A stretch of DNA of 64,000 nt from a virus. A model generated the notes under the pieces. That model worked only from the letters and a program-made list of their open reading frames with translations. It was not told the origin of the DNA and searched no databases. The position numbers were made by a program, and so were the translations under genes. This document shows, in pieces, positions 25,476-34,318 of this stretch. The first letter of the stretch is position 1. Each line of letters begins with the position of its first letter. The stretch is taken from the IMG/VR virus record IMGVR_UViG_3300017971_000224, positions 40,104 through 104,103 of that record. The stretch is one strand, 5' to 3'.

Positions 25476-26342
25476 TCAATCCACCCAGGCCACACCTTCC
25501 ATGCGGCCCTCGTTGGACTCGGTATTGCGAATCACCTTGCGCCAGCTCTTGAACGACACCGTCTTGTGCTCCGGGTGCCGCACCTTCCCGCGCACGAAGA
25601 TCTCCCGCCCCCTGATCGAGTAGCCATGCTCGAGGCGCACTCCATCAGCGACGATCAGCTCTTCTGCCACGTGCTGGTTCCCACCACCTCCACGTCTTCC
25701 TCGCCTGGCTGCGGCGATGTCGACTTTCCTTTGCACCAGGCCTTTGCCTACCGCTTCGTCGATATTGGCCTGCTCGTTGGCGTCCACGTTGAGGAAGAAC
25801 CATTCTCCCTGGCGGATGGTACGCCCCATCTGCTTGCCTTCGTACAGCCACACGGTCGGAGCCTTGAGTCTGTCGTGGGCCCGCTGGACCGTTGGTGCCG
25901 CTTCTGGCAGCTGGGCGATGAACAATTGTCTTTCGTCCACACCCAACAGAAAGTGGCGTTTGTTGCTCGATGTGCGCCGACGGACAACCACACGCCCCTT
26001 CTTCAGACGGCGCACGATGTCTCGCTGTGGCACTTCACGCGCGACGTACTGGCCCACCTCCTCGGTGAATTCCCGGGCCTTTTCGTGGACCATCAACACC
26101 AGTTGACTGAGTTTTTTGTCGGTGTTGATCACCTGGATGTTCACCTCTTCGCCAGGCCAGATCCTGAAGTATTCGCTGCGCCAGTTGCCCTTGATCTTGC
26201 GCTGGATGTCCATGCCGAACACAGCGCGGTTGACACCTCGGCCACCGACAGGATTGTCTGTGATTTCCAACTTGAGACCGGCCTTCGCGAATTGCGAGAC
26301 CAGCGACTCGCACATGATTCTGAACTGACCCTTCATCAACAT
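25476..26342 (-). CDS. hypothetical protein, GC-rich gene
   Basis: 288 residues after AAAGGA. Mixed alpha/beta with a basic middle (RRLKKGRVVVRRRTSS) and a Gly/Arg loop (RRGRRGGGGN). No domain recognised. Clearly GC-richer than adjacent genes, suggesting a different origin. The long frame on the opposite strand is a composition shadow. Confidence 0.75.
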   Translation of the reverse strand: MLMKGQFRIMCESLVSQFAKAGLKLEITDNPVGGRGVNRAVFGMDIQRKIKGNWRSEYFRIWPGEEVNIQVINTDKKLSQLVLMVHEKAREFTEEVGQYVAREVPQRDIVRRLKKGRVVVRRRTSSNKRHFLLGVDERQLFIAQLPEAAPTVQRAHDRLKAPTVWLYEGKQMGRTIRQGEWFFLNVDANEQANIDEAVGKGLVQRKVDIAAARRGRRGGGGNQHVAEELIVADGVRLEHGYSIRGREIFVRGKVRHPEHKTVSFKSWRKVIRNTESNEGRMEGVAWVD

Positions 26343-26357
26343 CTTGTGTCCTTTTGA

Positions 26358-26429
26358 CGAGCGGCTAAGGAATCGAACCCTACAGACGGTCGGGTTTGGA
26401 GCCCAACCCGCTTACCCAGAGCGCCGCCC
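26358..26429 (-). tRNA. tRNA-Trp (CCA)
   Basis: Acceptor GGGCGGC (one G-T), loop CTCCAAA identical to bacterial Trp tRNAs, G73. The D-arm is irregular (GCT/AGC only) and the variable region 7 nt; an alternative GGGTT/AACCC stem is possible. No encoded CCA. Confidence 0.75.
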
Positions 26430-26431
26430 AA

Positions 26432-26507
26432 TGGCTCCAGGGGTGGGGCTCGAACCCACGGCCAGCGACTTAACAGGCCGCCGCTCTACCAGCTGAGCTA
26501 CCCTGGA
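26432..26507 (-). tRNA. tRNA-Asn (GTT)
   Basis: Acceptor TCCAGGG, stem GCGGC, loop CTGTTAA, G discriminator, CCA encoded. Confidence 0.92.
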
Positions 26508-26510
26508 ACA

Positions 26511-26545
26511 GGCGCAGCTCTTACCAATTGAACGGGCTACTAAGT
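26511..26545 (-). pseudogene. 5'-half tRNA remnant
   Basis: Reading leftward, TAGCCCGTTCAATTGGTA AGAGC resembles a tRNA acceptor end and D-arm but no anticodon or T-arm follows before tRNA-Asn. The rest of 26546-26700 has no convincing gene. Confidence 0.45.
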
Positions 26546-26700
26546 CGATCTGACCCGGACAATAAGTCCGAATATGGCAGAGAAAAGGAGGTTGTGGTTT
26601 GGACCATGAACGTGACGCTGGTTGTAGTTTTCATGGCATCCTCCTGTGGGATCATTCGATCCTATCACCCACCATCGGCAAAGCACAACTCAAAATATAA

Positions 26701-26889
26701 TTATTTTCTAATTATTTTTGGCGATGGGGTTGGGGATAATGATTGTTGATTGGACTCTTCTTCAAGTTCTTGAGTACATTGCTCACAAACAACTATATGC
26801 ATACCATCATAAGGCATGAATTTATATGGAGGATTTCCGCATAATTCGCACGGCACTGCGCATTCAACATTTATTTTGTCTGTTGCCAT
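26701..26889 (-). CDS. zinc-ribbon hypothetical protein
   Basis: 62 residues after AGGGG; CELCGN and CEQC knuckles about 20 apart, then a Ser/Pro-rich tail. It overlaps the end of the membrane protein gene by 19 bases. Confidence 0.7.
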   Translation of the reverse strand: MATDKINVECAVPCELCGNPPYKFMPYDGMHIVVCEQCTQELEEESNQQSLSPTPSPKIIRK

Positions 26890-27377
26890 GGTTTCCCCTC
26901 ATCAAGAACATGTTGTTGTATTTCCTTGAACGTGACTTGTGGTTTTTCACCGGATTTAAACATAGTAGATGTCGGAGTTGGTTTTGTTATAGTAACTAGT
27001 TTTTTATCATGTGATGATTCTTCAGCTACGCATTGGCTATCCTGGCATTCGTGCATTACGGGACAGTCGCTATCCGATTGACATTCTCCCATGAATGCTC
27101 TGATTGCATCAGGTTCATCAGCTGCTGACACCGGCATCATAGGTGCCGCTGTATTCATTTGAAGTTTTATTTCATACATTAGATCTTTTAGTTCATCATG
27201 TTTTTCATTTAGTTTAGATATTTCTTGTGTTGAATAATTAAATAAACTATGAAGCATTAATTCATTTTTACTGTCACTTTTGATTGCAGCTATTAATGCA
27301 GCTATTGCTGTAATCAATGCTGGTATAGATACTAGAATATTTTTTGAGCCGCTGACTTTTTTCTCCTTATCAGACAT
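26871..27377 (-). CDS. membrane protein with Cys-knot-like motif
   Basis: 168 residues after GGAGGG. One transmembrane helix (NILVSIPALITAIAALIAAI, residues 13-32), a coiled region (ISKLNEKHDELKDLMYEI) and then CQSDSDCPVMHECQDSQCV, a small disulphide-rich motif common in Myxococcota envelope proteins. A membrane-anchored protein with a coil and an exported Cys module is likely; a spanin-like role is possible but unproven. Confidence 0.75.
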   Translation of the reverse strand: MSDKEKKVSGSKNILVSIPALITAIAALIAAIKSDSKNELMLHSLFNYSTQEISKLNEKHDELKDLMYEIKLQMNTAAPMMPVSAADEPDAIRAFMGECQSDSDCPVMHECQDSQCVAEESSHDKKLVTITKPTPTSTMFKSGEKPQVTFKEIQQHVLDEGKPWQQTK

Positions 27378-27442
27378 ATCATCCCTCCTTGTGCTGATTT
27401 AATCGTTATAGTATCACAATAAGTAATCAGTACCAGGAGTAA

Positions 27443-27515
27443 CGCGTCCGGCAGGATTCGAACCCGCGTAGTTCTGATTAGAAGTCAGATGCCTGATCCC
27501 CTAGGCTACGGACGC
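27443..27515 (-). tRNA. tRNA-Arg (TCT)
   Basis: Acceptor GCGTCCG, loop CTTCTAA, G discriminator, no CCA. Confidence 0.93.
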
Positions 27516-27595
27516 GAAAGAAGTGGTGATAGCCGCCCACATCACTATCACCCGCACAAGCCCCAACCGAACCAAATGCTTGCACATCCCTGTAA

Positions 27596-27669
27596 CACGC
27601 CCGGCAGGATTCGAACCTGCGACCTCCTGGCCCGCAACCAGGCACGCTATCCAACTGCGCTACGAGCGC
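27596..27669 (-). tRNA. tRNA-Arg (GCG)
   Basis: Acceptor GCGCTCG (one G-T at each of two pairs), stem CCTGG, loop TTGCGGG, G discriminator. Confidence 0.9.
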
Positions 27670-27860
27670 TCGTCTTCGTCGATGAAGACTGTATTTTTTG
27701 GAAGTTTTTTTAGACTGAATGGTAACTCTTGATGATAATCCTCTGGTGGGAAAATACCCACAGGTATAAGAGTTTGTGTTGTAGCTGTCATCACTTCGTG
27801 GTCACCATACCCATCTTCGATGAGTTCAGTGATTCTTTGGTGTAGTTCCGATAGTGTCAT
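27660..27860 (-). CDS. hypothetical protein
   Basis: 66 residues from ATG 27860 (AGGTG upstream); a longer frame to 27890 lacks a ribosome site. LHQRITELIEDGYGDHEVMTATTQ recalls small phage proteins of unknown role. Its last 10 bases lie in tRNA-Arg(GCG). Confidence 0.65.
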   Translation of the reverse strand: MTLSELHQRITELIEDGYGDHEVMTATTQTLIPVGIFPPEDYHQELPFSLKKLPKNTVFIDEDERS

Positions 27861-27861
27861 T

Positions 27862-28845
27862 TTACGCACCTGCTGAGCACAGAGACACATAAGGGTAGCC
27901 TTGCCGTTCCTTATACAGAATTTGCCCAGCCAGTTGTTGGTTGGCTACAGTCGCCACACTCATCTTGGGCAGTCTGCTGTCGGCTGCACCTTCTGACAGC
28001 AGCGGCTGTTGTGTCACGTGTTCGATCGTTTTTTCGCTCAGCAGTTTGACCTGCGCATTGGCGTTTTTCAGTGCGCGGTGAATACCAGCCAGCGATTTGA
28101 CCTCCACGCTCATGGGCACAAAGAATTTTGACGCTTGCCTGTGCCGCTTTTGATACTGAATTGCGAGTGAGCCGTAGCAGACTCTTATCAGTGGTTCCCA
28201 CACACGTTCCCAGAACGCCATGTTTGGAGCGCGTTCGACACCAACCACGTTTTCTCCCAGCAAGATGATGGCACCAATTTGTTTTGGCACCAACTCAAAC
28301 TCAGCTACGAACTCATCCAGCTGCTTTTCAAAGTGCTTCAAGAAGTAAGTGAGGTGGCCACCAGTATGTGGCACTCCACTTTCTTTGTTCAGACTTCTGA
28401 TGTGCGGCCAGATCTTGTCATAACCTTGTCTGTGTCTCATACTGAGAGCATGAGATCGTATTGATGCTGGCAATACCAACATGGTGATCGCTTTCTGGTC
28501 TCTGATGTAACCACCTTGGCTGTCCTCGATGCACATGGCTGTCTCGATGGACTTGCGGCCGTTTGCTTTGACCAAAAACGCGCTTGGCACAGCGTGGTCT
28601 TGTGCACGTTCTCTTGTCACCCAACCAGCACCTGTCGGTACGATGCTTGGTCGTGTGCTGTCTGTATTGCGCACTTGAACCGTACCATAGTTCGATGTTT
28701 CCACATGGAAGTCTGGTGGTGCGAAGTCGTCATCTTGCGCGTCGCCCTCGTCGATGAGCGGGATGACAGACATGTGGCCCACGGTTTGGGTTCTGCCACG
28801 TCCCATTCCTCTGAGGATTTCTTCGACTGTGAGGTTGCGTGTCAT
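27862..28845 (-). CDS. ARPP-1 (DUF6569)-like protein
   Basis: 327 residues. Features fit the ARG-and-rhodanese-associated family: a beta-rich start (MSVIPLID), a glycine-rich block (IVPTGAGWVTRERAQDHAVP), CIEDSQGG, an LPASIRSHA segment, and near the end KQIGAIILLGENVVGVERAP followed by WERVWEPLI. Molecular function is unknown. It overlaps the TROVE-like gene (28842) by ATGA, so the two are translationally coupled. Confidence 0.72.
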   Translation of the reverse strand: MTRNLTVEEILRGMGRGRTQTVGHMSVIPLIDEGDAQDDDFAPPDFHVETSNYGTVQVRNTDSTRPSIVPTGAGWVTRERAQDHAVPSAFLVKANGRKSIETAMCIEDSQGGYIRDQKAITMLVLPASIRSHALSMRHRQGYDKIWPHIRSLNKESGVPHTGGHLTYFLKHFEKQLDEFVAEFELVPKQIGAIILLGENVVGVERAPNMAFWERVWEPLIRVCYGSLAIQYQKRHRQASKFFVPMSVEVKSLAGIHRALKNANAQVKLLSEKTIEHVTQQPLLSEGAADSRLPKMSVATVANQQLAGQILYKERQGYPYVSLCSAGA

Positions 28846-30455
28846 GACAGTGCCTTTCTCGTCTCAACTGACCCCAGGGCCAGACGTAGTAGGGCGTTGA
28901 TTCCATTCACTGGCTCTGCCTCGATCATCCCTCGGATGAAGGTGGCTGTGAGCTGCCCAGGTTGCTGCACTGGCATTGTTGGTACACCGTCGTTGGGCGC
29001 CAGCTCACGTGCACCTTTCGACTCGGCAGCGAACACCGGGTTTAAATGATACACAGGCGTATCAATACCGATCTCCCGCACGTGGTGCATGACCTCAGCG
29101 AAGCGCCCGGCTGGTGCATTCTCGTATCCGTCGCTGATCACGAACACAGCCTCGGGTTCGTCGTTCAGCGCCTCCACCAAGCTGTCAGCAATGGCTGTGT
29201 CACCCATCGGACGGACGAGACCATCGCCAGCTTCGATGTCTGTACCACTGACATGGTACTCCTGACTCTCATCACCGGTGTGCAACAGGGTGTCGCGCAT
29301 GGCCAAGGCCACCGCCAGGGGTCGCAGTGGTTGGCTGCGGTGACCAGCCATCGATTGTGACGCGTCCACGATGACGGCCACCGATTTGTAGCGCGTTGGG
29401 AACATCGCTGCGGTCTCCTTCGCCTTCTCGTCCAAGGCGTTCGCAATCTCTTGCGTCAGCCCACACTCGAACGCGTAGAGGTATAGGCGCACAGCGTCGT
29501 ACTTCGTCGGGTCCATGTCGACTTCGACGTTTGCGCGCTTTGCTCTTTTCTGTACTGCCATCTTCTGGTGGCCGGTGAGCTTGCCGCCCTTGGCCACAAG
29601 TTTCAGCACATCCTCCTTCTTCGTGTCGGGGTGGTATGTGCTTCTCAGGCCCTCCAGGACCTCCAGAGGAAGTTTAGAGCCAGCCTTGATATCTTCCTTC
29701 GCTTTTTCAAACGAAACGAAGAGAGGCAGGCTCAGGCGTTCACGCACGTCCAGGATGAAGCCCACGCACTCGAGCACTTCCTTGTATCTGTTCAGCTGGC
29801 AGTGCTTCCGGATGTTCTGCTCGAGAATCGTTAGCTCCTTCTTCTTTCGGTAACGCCCACCCTTCTTCAGGATCGATCCGATGATTGATGTTAGCCGTAG
29901 GCCCCAGGCGTGGGTCAGTGCCGCCCGCATTTTTGTCCTGTACTTCACCGACCAGAGTTGCAGTCTCGGGCTCGAGAGCAGCGTGCGCAGGATCAGTTTT
30001 CTTGTCCTGGCGTTGTTCGCCTTCTTCAGACCCAGGGATGCATCACCCACCCGCAGTCCATCGATCAGCTTCAACATGCGCTGTGGTGGCAGAGCTTGGA
30101 ACAGGTGGTACAGCACCATGCGTTCTTGTCCCGGCTCGAGGAACGCTTGTTCCACGCCGTTCCGGGGGAATGACAGCAGCTTCTTCATACCGATCTGCAC
30201 GCTGCGGTCGGTCAACCCTGGCAGCGTCAACAGCACGGCGTATACGTCCCTCTCCAGGCCAAAGAGTTCGTCGTGCACACGCAGTTCGGCAGCCTGTTGT
30301 TCGGCGCGCGTGTTGTAGTGCGTCGCGCGCCCCATGGAGCTGACAGCTGTGTCCAGGAATGAGCAGACGGATTTGCTCATCTTCTTCACAGCAGTCTTGT
30401 TCCGTGGCATCCACAGCAGCTGTTCATTCGAGTGCGTTTGCACCAACGTATTCAT
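28842..30455 (-). CDS. TROVE/Ro60-like protein with vWA domain
   Basis: 537 residues. N-terminal ~330 residues are helical repeats in the manner of the TROVE module (LPLEVLEGLRSTYHPDTKKE, KLTGHQKMAVQKRAK). C-terminal vWA domain with MIDAS ligands VDASQSMAG (D-x-S-x-S), MGDTAIADS (T) and VFVISDGYE (D). Ro60 and its bacterial relatives bind Y RNAs and misfolded RNAs and help RNA degradation. Its position in a tRNA/structured-RNA region fits that role. The TROVE assignment rests on layout, not on a database match. Confidence 0.68.
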   Translation of the reverse strand: MNTLVQTHSNEQLLWMPRNKTAVKKMSKSVCSFLDTAVSSMGRATHYNTRAEQQAAELRVHDELFGLERDVYAVLLTLPGLTDRSVQIGMKKLLSFPRNGVEQAFLEPGQERMVLYHLFQALPPQRMLKLIDGLRVGDASLGLKKANNARTRKLILRTLLSSPRLQLWSVKYRTKMRAALTHAWGLRLTSIIGSILKKGGRYRKKKELTILEQNIRKHCQLNRYKEVLECVGFILDVRERLSLPLFVSFEKAKEDIKAGSKLPLEVLEGLRSTYHPDTKKEDVLKLVAKGGKLTGHQKMAVQKRAKRANVEVDMDPTKYDAVRLYLYAFECGLTQEIANALDEKAKETAAMFPTRYKSVAVIVDASQSMAGHRSQPLRPLAVALAMRDTLLHTGDESQEYHVSGTDIEAGDGLVRPMGDTAIADSLVEALNDEPEAVFVISDGYENAPAGRFAEVMHHVREIGIDTPVYHLNPVFAAESKGARELAPNDGVPTMPVQQPGQLTATFIRGMIEAEPVNGINALLRLALGSVETRKALS

Positions 30456-30618
30456 AGCATCACCTCTCCCGTGGAGTTCTCCATCAAATTGTTTGTGGAG
30501 GAAAGGAAAGATCTAGCGGTAATTACGGAAGCTGGGTCTTTGACATAAACTATTTGTCTGAACCAGCATCACAGTTCCCGCTAAAAGAAATGGTTGAGTC
30601 AATTAGAGCATCACGTTT

Positions 30619-30692
30619 TCTAAGTGACTGGACTTGAACCAGCTACCTACGGTTTTCAGGACCGTTGCTCTTTCCAACTGAGCTACACTAAA
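30619..30692 (-). tRNA. degenerate tRNA, anticodon TGA, short variable arm
   Basis: Acceptor TTTAGTG/CACTTAG with a T-T mismatch, D-arm GCTC/GAGC, stem ACGGT, loop CCTGAAA with C33, variable region AGGTA, A discriminator. Nominally Ser(TCA), but not the class II shape of the other serine tRNAs. Upstream lies a repeated leader (see repeat at 30693). Confidence 0.6.
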
Positions 30693-30757
30693 GTGACCCT
30701 CAAGTTCTCAACCAAAACAAGGCGTTTAAAGCGAGGGAAGTAGGACATCACGATTGA

Positions 30758-30830
30758 GTGAAAGAGAAGGATTTGAACCTTCAACCTTCGGCTCTGCATG
30801 CCGATGCTCGACCACTCGAGCTGTCTTCCT
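30758..30830 (-). tRNA. tRNA-Cys (GCA)
   Basis: Stem TCGGC, loop ATGCAGA, T-arm GAAGG-TTCAAAT-CCTTC. Acceptor AGGAAGA pairs at six of seven positions and the discriminator is C, so it may be degenerate. Confidence 0.78.
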
Positions 30831-30859
30831 AAAGTGACCTCCAAGTTCTCGCTAAAAAA

Positions 30860-30868
30860 TATATACCA
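30860..30868 (-). promoter_or_regulatory. TGGTATATA box upstream of tRNA-Cys
   Basis: Exact copy of the shared 9-mer, 29 bp before the tRNA-Cys 5' end and reading leftward. Confidence 0.55.
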
Positions 30869-30939
30869 CAGGTGCTCGAACTTTTCGCAAGTTTTTTTCT
30901 TATTTTTTCACTTTTTCTTCCATAATATATTGGGTGGAA

Positions 30940-31013
30940 TGCCCCCGGTGGGATTTGAACCCAACGTTGCCGGATTGAAAGCCCGGTGTCCTACCCGTTT
31001 GAACGACGGGGGC
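30940..31013 (-). tRNA. tRNA-Glu (TTC)
   Basis: Acceptor GCCCCCG pairs fully, loop CTTTCAA, A discriminator, no encoded CCA. Confidence 0.93.
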
Positions 31014-31019
31014 GAAGGA

Positions 31020-31742
31020 TTATTCTGCAATTGCGTCGTTGATCGCTGCATATATTTCATCTTTTGCTCTTGCTATTTTATAGTATGGAACATGGAAAAA
31101 TTCAGCTAGATGATTATTACGTATCACAAATTCAAATGGCAAATTGGATATGAGGCCTACGTGGCGTTCACGCATTTTTTGAATACGATCGTTTTTAATT
31201 TTATTCACCAGCTCTTCTGGTGGTGTGAGTAGTGAATGTAGGACACGCCGTGCAAAAGGTTTTAATCTTTTTTCTGTGTGTTCTAATATTTCTTTGTATC
31301 TATAATCCCATTTTGCTTGGCATGAATATGGATATGATTTGATTTTATCGACTGAGATATCTTGGTTTTTCATTACCTCAATTTTTACATGTTGTTTTGG
31401 ATCTTTAGGTGTGTATTTAGAATCTTTTCTAAATGCTGTCACAGCAGTATTTAAGAAGTTTTTGCGTGCTATATACATACACCAAGTTTTGATTGATGCG
31501 CGTGTCTCATCATATTTGTCTAGATTCTTAAACATTTTTAAATATGCTTCTTGAACAAGATCTTCTTTATCTATAAATGACGGTATAGATACTTTCCCAG
31601 CTTCACGCATAAGGAATGGCCGCAACTCTTGAATAGTTTTGAGGAATAGCTGTTTTCTTTCGTCAGTGACTGTGAATTTTTTCTGGCGTGGATAGAGTTT
31701 CGGGCGTGGGCGGAGCTTCGGGCGTGGTTTTCTGACAATCAC
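31020..31742 (-). CDS. RNA polymerase sigma factor (sigma-70 family, ECF-like)
   Basis: 240 residues, GTG start behind GGAGGG. Region 2 is clear (KEDLVQEAYLKMFKNLDKY, ASIKTWCMYIARK). Region 4 is less clear; a charged helical C-terminus follows. The N-terminus has three tandem basic proline units (RKPRPKL, RPRPKL, YPRQKK). With 13297 this gives two sigma-like proteins, suggesting phage-specific promoters. Confidence 0.8.
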   Translation of the reverse strand: MIVRKPRPKLRPRPKLYPRQKKFTVTDERKQLFLKTIQELRPFLMREAGKVSIPSFIDKEDLVQEAYLKMFKNLDKYDETRASIKTWCMYIARKNFLNTAVTAFRKDSKYTPKDPKQHVKIEVMKNQDISVDKIKSYPYSCQAKWDYRYKEILEHTEKRLKPFARRVLHSLLTPPEELVNKIKNDRIQKMRERHVGLISNLPFEFVIRNNHLAEFFHVPYYKIARAKDEIYAAINDAIAE

Positions 31743-31876
31743 TGTACCCTCCGATTTTTTATCAGCGTATAGGACTATCGGTGGTGTGACTGATACGCAA
31801 TAGAAAAATACAGATGATTGTCTTGAAACGTTAGGAATTACTTTAAGATTGGAACGTACTATTGGAGAACTTTTGT

Positions 31877-32488
31877 TTAAATTATCAAGTCAATAAGGTT
31901 ATCAATATCATGACATTCTGGTTGGCTTTGGACTGCCTGTTGAGCTTTTTTGGTGGCTGCTTTCTTACCCATTCCACTTTCGCACAGGACCTCAACGATC
32001 TGCTCGACACGATAGTCCTCGAACTCATTGTTTTCATTGGCTTCATTGGTTTGTTCGAGAGACTGAGCCATGAGATCTCTCATCAGCATACGCTTGCGCC
32101 CGGTTGGTGGTGGTGCGTTGTTTGATTCGTCTTCTGTGGCTTCTTCGACGCATTGAGCCAAGTTGTAGAACCCACGGTCTGCTGTCCACTTGATCTTCTG
32201 AACCACACCCACAGCATTGCTGTTGATGGTGATGCGCGCATTGACCTCGGCATACACCATCTCCTCTTCCTCCTCGACTTGGTACCAGCCGTTGTGTGCG
32301 TACAGGATTGGGACTACGGTGCGCACCTTCCACAATGTTGGGTCCATCTCGATGCTGTAGACGTGGGTGTCGGTGTCGTGTGCTGCTAGTGCCACGCCCA
32401 GTGCTTGGGTCAACCATTGGGGCAACCAGATCTCTTTGAGATATGCACGCTTTTGTTTTCTGTTGGCGTCATGTCCTTGGACTAGCAT
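31877..32488 (-). CDS. hypothetical protein
   Basis: 203 residues, strong AGGAGGATATC ribosome site. An alpha/beta N-terminal domain, an acidic patch (EEEEEM) and a C-terminal UBA-like or coiled segment (VEQIVEVLCESGMGKKAATKKAQQAV). Unknown function. Confidence 0.75.
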   Translation of the reverse strand: MLVQGHDANRKQKRAYLKEIWLPQWLTQALGVALAAHDTDTHVYSIEMDPTLWKVRTVVPILYAHNGWYQVEEEEEMVYAEVNARITINSNAVGVVQKIKWTADRGFYNLAQCVEEATEDESNNAPPPTGRKRMLMRDLMAQSLEQTNEANENNEFEDYRVEQIVEVLCESGMGKKAATKKAQQAVQSQPECHDIDNLIDLII

Positions 32489-32545
32489 GATATCCTCCTG
32501 TGAATACCTTTATTCTACAGCAAAAGTTTTGCTATTTTTCTATAA

Positions 32546-33508
32546 TCAGGCAGCTTTGAGGAGGGTGTCGATCCGGTTCATGGCCTCGGTCTTCATCTGC
32601 GCGGCGCCGCCCCACCACACGCTATTCAGGCGCGCTTCGTCACCACGGGACTGGCGGTGGTGGTCCGTGTACTCGGCCACGGCGTTGATCGCTGCCCACG
32701 CAGTACCGCGGAAGTCGGCGAGGCCGATGCCCTGGTCAAAGAGACGCACGACCTTGTTCCTGTTGTTCTGTGTGCGCGTCGGCACCTCGTTCTCGTCCTT
32801 TGCCGGGAACAAGCCCTGCGCCAGCATCTGCATCTGGATGTCGGTGAACTTCTGCCGCGCCATCCAGTCCGCGCGCTCCTGGAACCTGTTGAAGTACAGG
32901 TGTGCGAGCCCCAGCGCTTCTCTCGCCTGCTCCATCTTGTCCTTGTACTTGGTTGTGTGGCGGATCCTGAAGGTGTTGGTGGCACGGCCCATGGCGATGT
33001 TCAGCGTGTTTTGGCAGACCACTCTTTCCGGTGTGAACATGCCGCTGCAAGCGCCGCTACCGTCGTGCGACGTGCTCAGTAGCAGGTACTGCTCGAGGAT
33101 GTCGTTTCCGGCCACACGCATGACCTCGGGCAGCTTCGCCTGCATCCACACCTTGCGACCGTTCCACAGGCTGCCAGCCGTGTGGTACATGGCGAGCTTC
33201 TCGCCCACGATCCCGTCCAGGAGCTCGAAGGCATCTCGATTCTGGATGCAGTGGTAGCGGCTGCCGCACACGCCCAGCGCCTCTTCCGTGTCCTTGCGCA
33301 CGATGGCGTAGTTGCCCACCATCACGTTCATGCGCTCCTCACCGTAGTGCTCGGTGAACAGCTCGCGGGTCTCAACTTCCCAGTCCAAGCCCGCGGCCAC
33401 GAGAGCCTCGTCACTGGTCGCGGCGTCTGGGACCTCCACACCCATACCGTGCCACGGGCGCTGTCCGTAGTAGAACATGTTGTCGTGTTCCTGGATACCT
33501 GCGGTCAT
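32546..33508 (-). CDS. DUF932 phage/plasmid protein
   Basis: 320 residues. Family hallmarks: PWHGMGVEV at residue 18, LDWEVETREL, VGNYAIVRKDT, GVCGSRYHCIQN and FTPERVVCQNTLNIAM. DUF932 proteins occur in phages and plasmids, function poorly defined. Upstream (33520-33586) is an AT-rich promoter region. Confidence 0.92.
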   Translation of the reverse strand: MTAGIQEHDNMFYYGQRPWHGMGVEVPDAATSDEALVAAGLDWEVETRELFTEHYGEERMNVMVGNYAIVRKDTEEALGVCGSRYHCIQNRDAFELLDGIVGEKLAMYHTAGSLWNGRKVWMQAKLPEVMRVAGNDILEQYLLLSTSHDGSGACSGMFTPERVVCQNTLNIAMGRATNTFRIRHTTKYKDKMEQAREALGLAHLYFNRFQERADWMARQKFTDIQMQMLAQGLFPAKDENEVPTRTQNNRNKVVRLFDQGIGLADFRGTAWAAINAVAEYTDHHRQSRGDEARLNSVWWGGAAQMKTEAMNRIDTLLKAA

Positions 33509-33586
33509 AGTGAGATCCTTTCTGTTTGCTGTATCGATGATTCAATACTAGCATACAGTTTTTTCTATTTTTCTATAAAGGAAAGT

Positions 33587-34009
33587 TTAGGAAGCGACAG
33601 GTGAGATTTCGATCTTGACCACTTCTTTGTCTTCGCCGATGGTCGTGTGCTCTTCCAACCCCTTGTTGTAGCTCGACTGCATCTTGCGCGCGAAGTCCAT
33701 GATCGGGCGTGGCTGGTCCGGATACTTTGCCAGCAGCTTCTCTTTGGCCAGCATCACGTCGTTGACCATCTTGTCCACGATCAGCTTGTACTTTGGTGTA
33801 CGTGCGCCTTTGCGTGGTGTGATGGTGATGGCGCAAGCCCACTTGCCCAGGACGTGGAGTCCAGCACCGAGCAGGCCAAGCACCTTCTCTTCCTGCTTGA
33901 CGATCTTTTCGTCCACAGACTTCAACCGTTCTTTGAGCTCATCTCGCTCTTCTCTCAGTTTGCGCAGCTTTGTGGTGGCTTTCTTCTCCTTGTCACTGTA
34001 CTTCGCCAT
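33587..34009 (-). CDS. hypothetical coiled-coil protein
   Basis: 140 residues from ATG 34009 (AGGGAG upstream); a longer frame to 34069 has no ribosome site. Residues 5-45 are a Lys/Glu coiled coil (LRKLREERDELKERLKSVDE). Unknown function. Confidence 0.75.
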   Translation of the reverse strand: MAKYSDKEKKATTKLRKLREERDELKERLKSVDEKIVKQEEKVLGLLGAGLHVLGKWACAITITPRKGARTPKYKLIVDKMVNDVMLAKEKLLAKYPDQPRPIMDFARKMQSSYNKGLEEHTTIGEDKEVVKIEISPVAS

Positions 34010-34016
34010 GTCTCCC

Positions 34017-34310
34017 TCAGAGGCAGCGCTTCTCGCCGCAGTCTTGGTCCGCACACACCAGCCAGTCACTCAACGGATATGTTGAGTCGCTGACCCTCAT
34101 AGTGAATTCGGAACGGTGAAAAAATACCAACATATATGTACCGCATTTGTTGCATTTTTTTGGGAAAAAGTATTCGTACCGCAACAGACGTAGAATGTAC
34201 CTCCACGCATCCCATGCCATACAGCAGACAGATTTTAAATGACCCTGTTTCAGGTGAATCCATCCAGCTATTGTGAAGTTCTTGATGTGTATTAACGTAT
34301 TATTCTTCAT
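34017..34310 (-). CDS. hypothetical protein with zinc ribbon
   Basis: 97 residues from ATG 34310, no clear ribosome site. CNKCGTY and CADQDCGE form a plausible zinc ribbon. Its start lies just inside the gap after the lipoprotein gene at 34319. Confidence 0.45.
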   Translation of the reverse strand: MKNNTLIHIKNFTIAGWIHLKQGHLKSVCCMAWDAWRYILRLLRYEYFFPKKCNKCGTYMLVFFHRSEFTMRVSDSTYPLSDWLVCADQDCGEKRCL

Positions 34311-34318
34311 GATCGTAT

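Larger units (their letters stand above)
30693..30868 (-). repeat. repeated tRNA leader (GAGAACTTG...GGTCACTTTA)
   Basis: The leader GAGAACTTG-A/G-GGTCACTTTA occurs just 5' of both the tRNA at 30619 and tRNA-Cys; a third related copy (AGCGGGAACT) is at ~30575. The units appear to be duplicated promoter/leader-tRNA cassettes about 140 bp long. Confidence 0.55.

Noticed and set aside
25566-26357. 263-residue plus-strand ORF
   Set aside because: Antisense of the 25476 gene and against the direction of all neighbours.
26528-26749. Plus-strand ORF with a lipoprotein-like start (MNVTLVVVFMASSC)
   Set aside because: Opposes the block, ribosome site too distant (14 bp), overlaps a better minus gene; kept only as a possibility.
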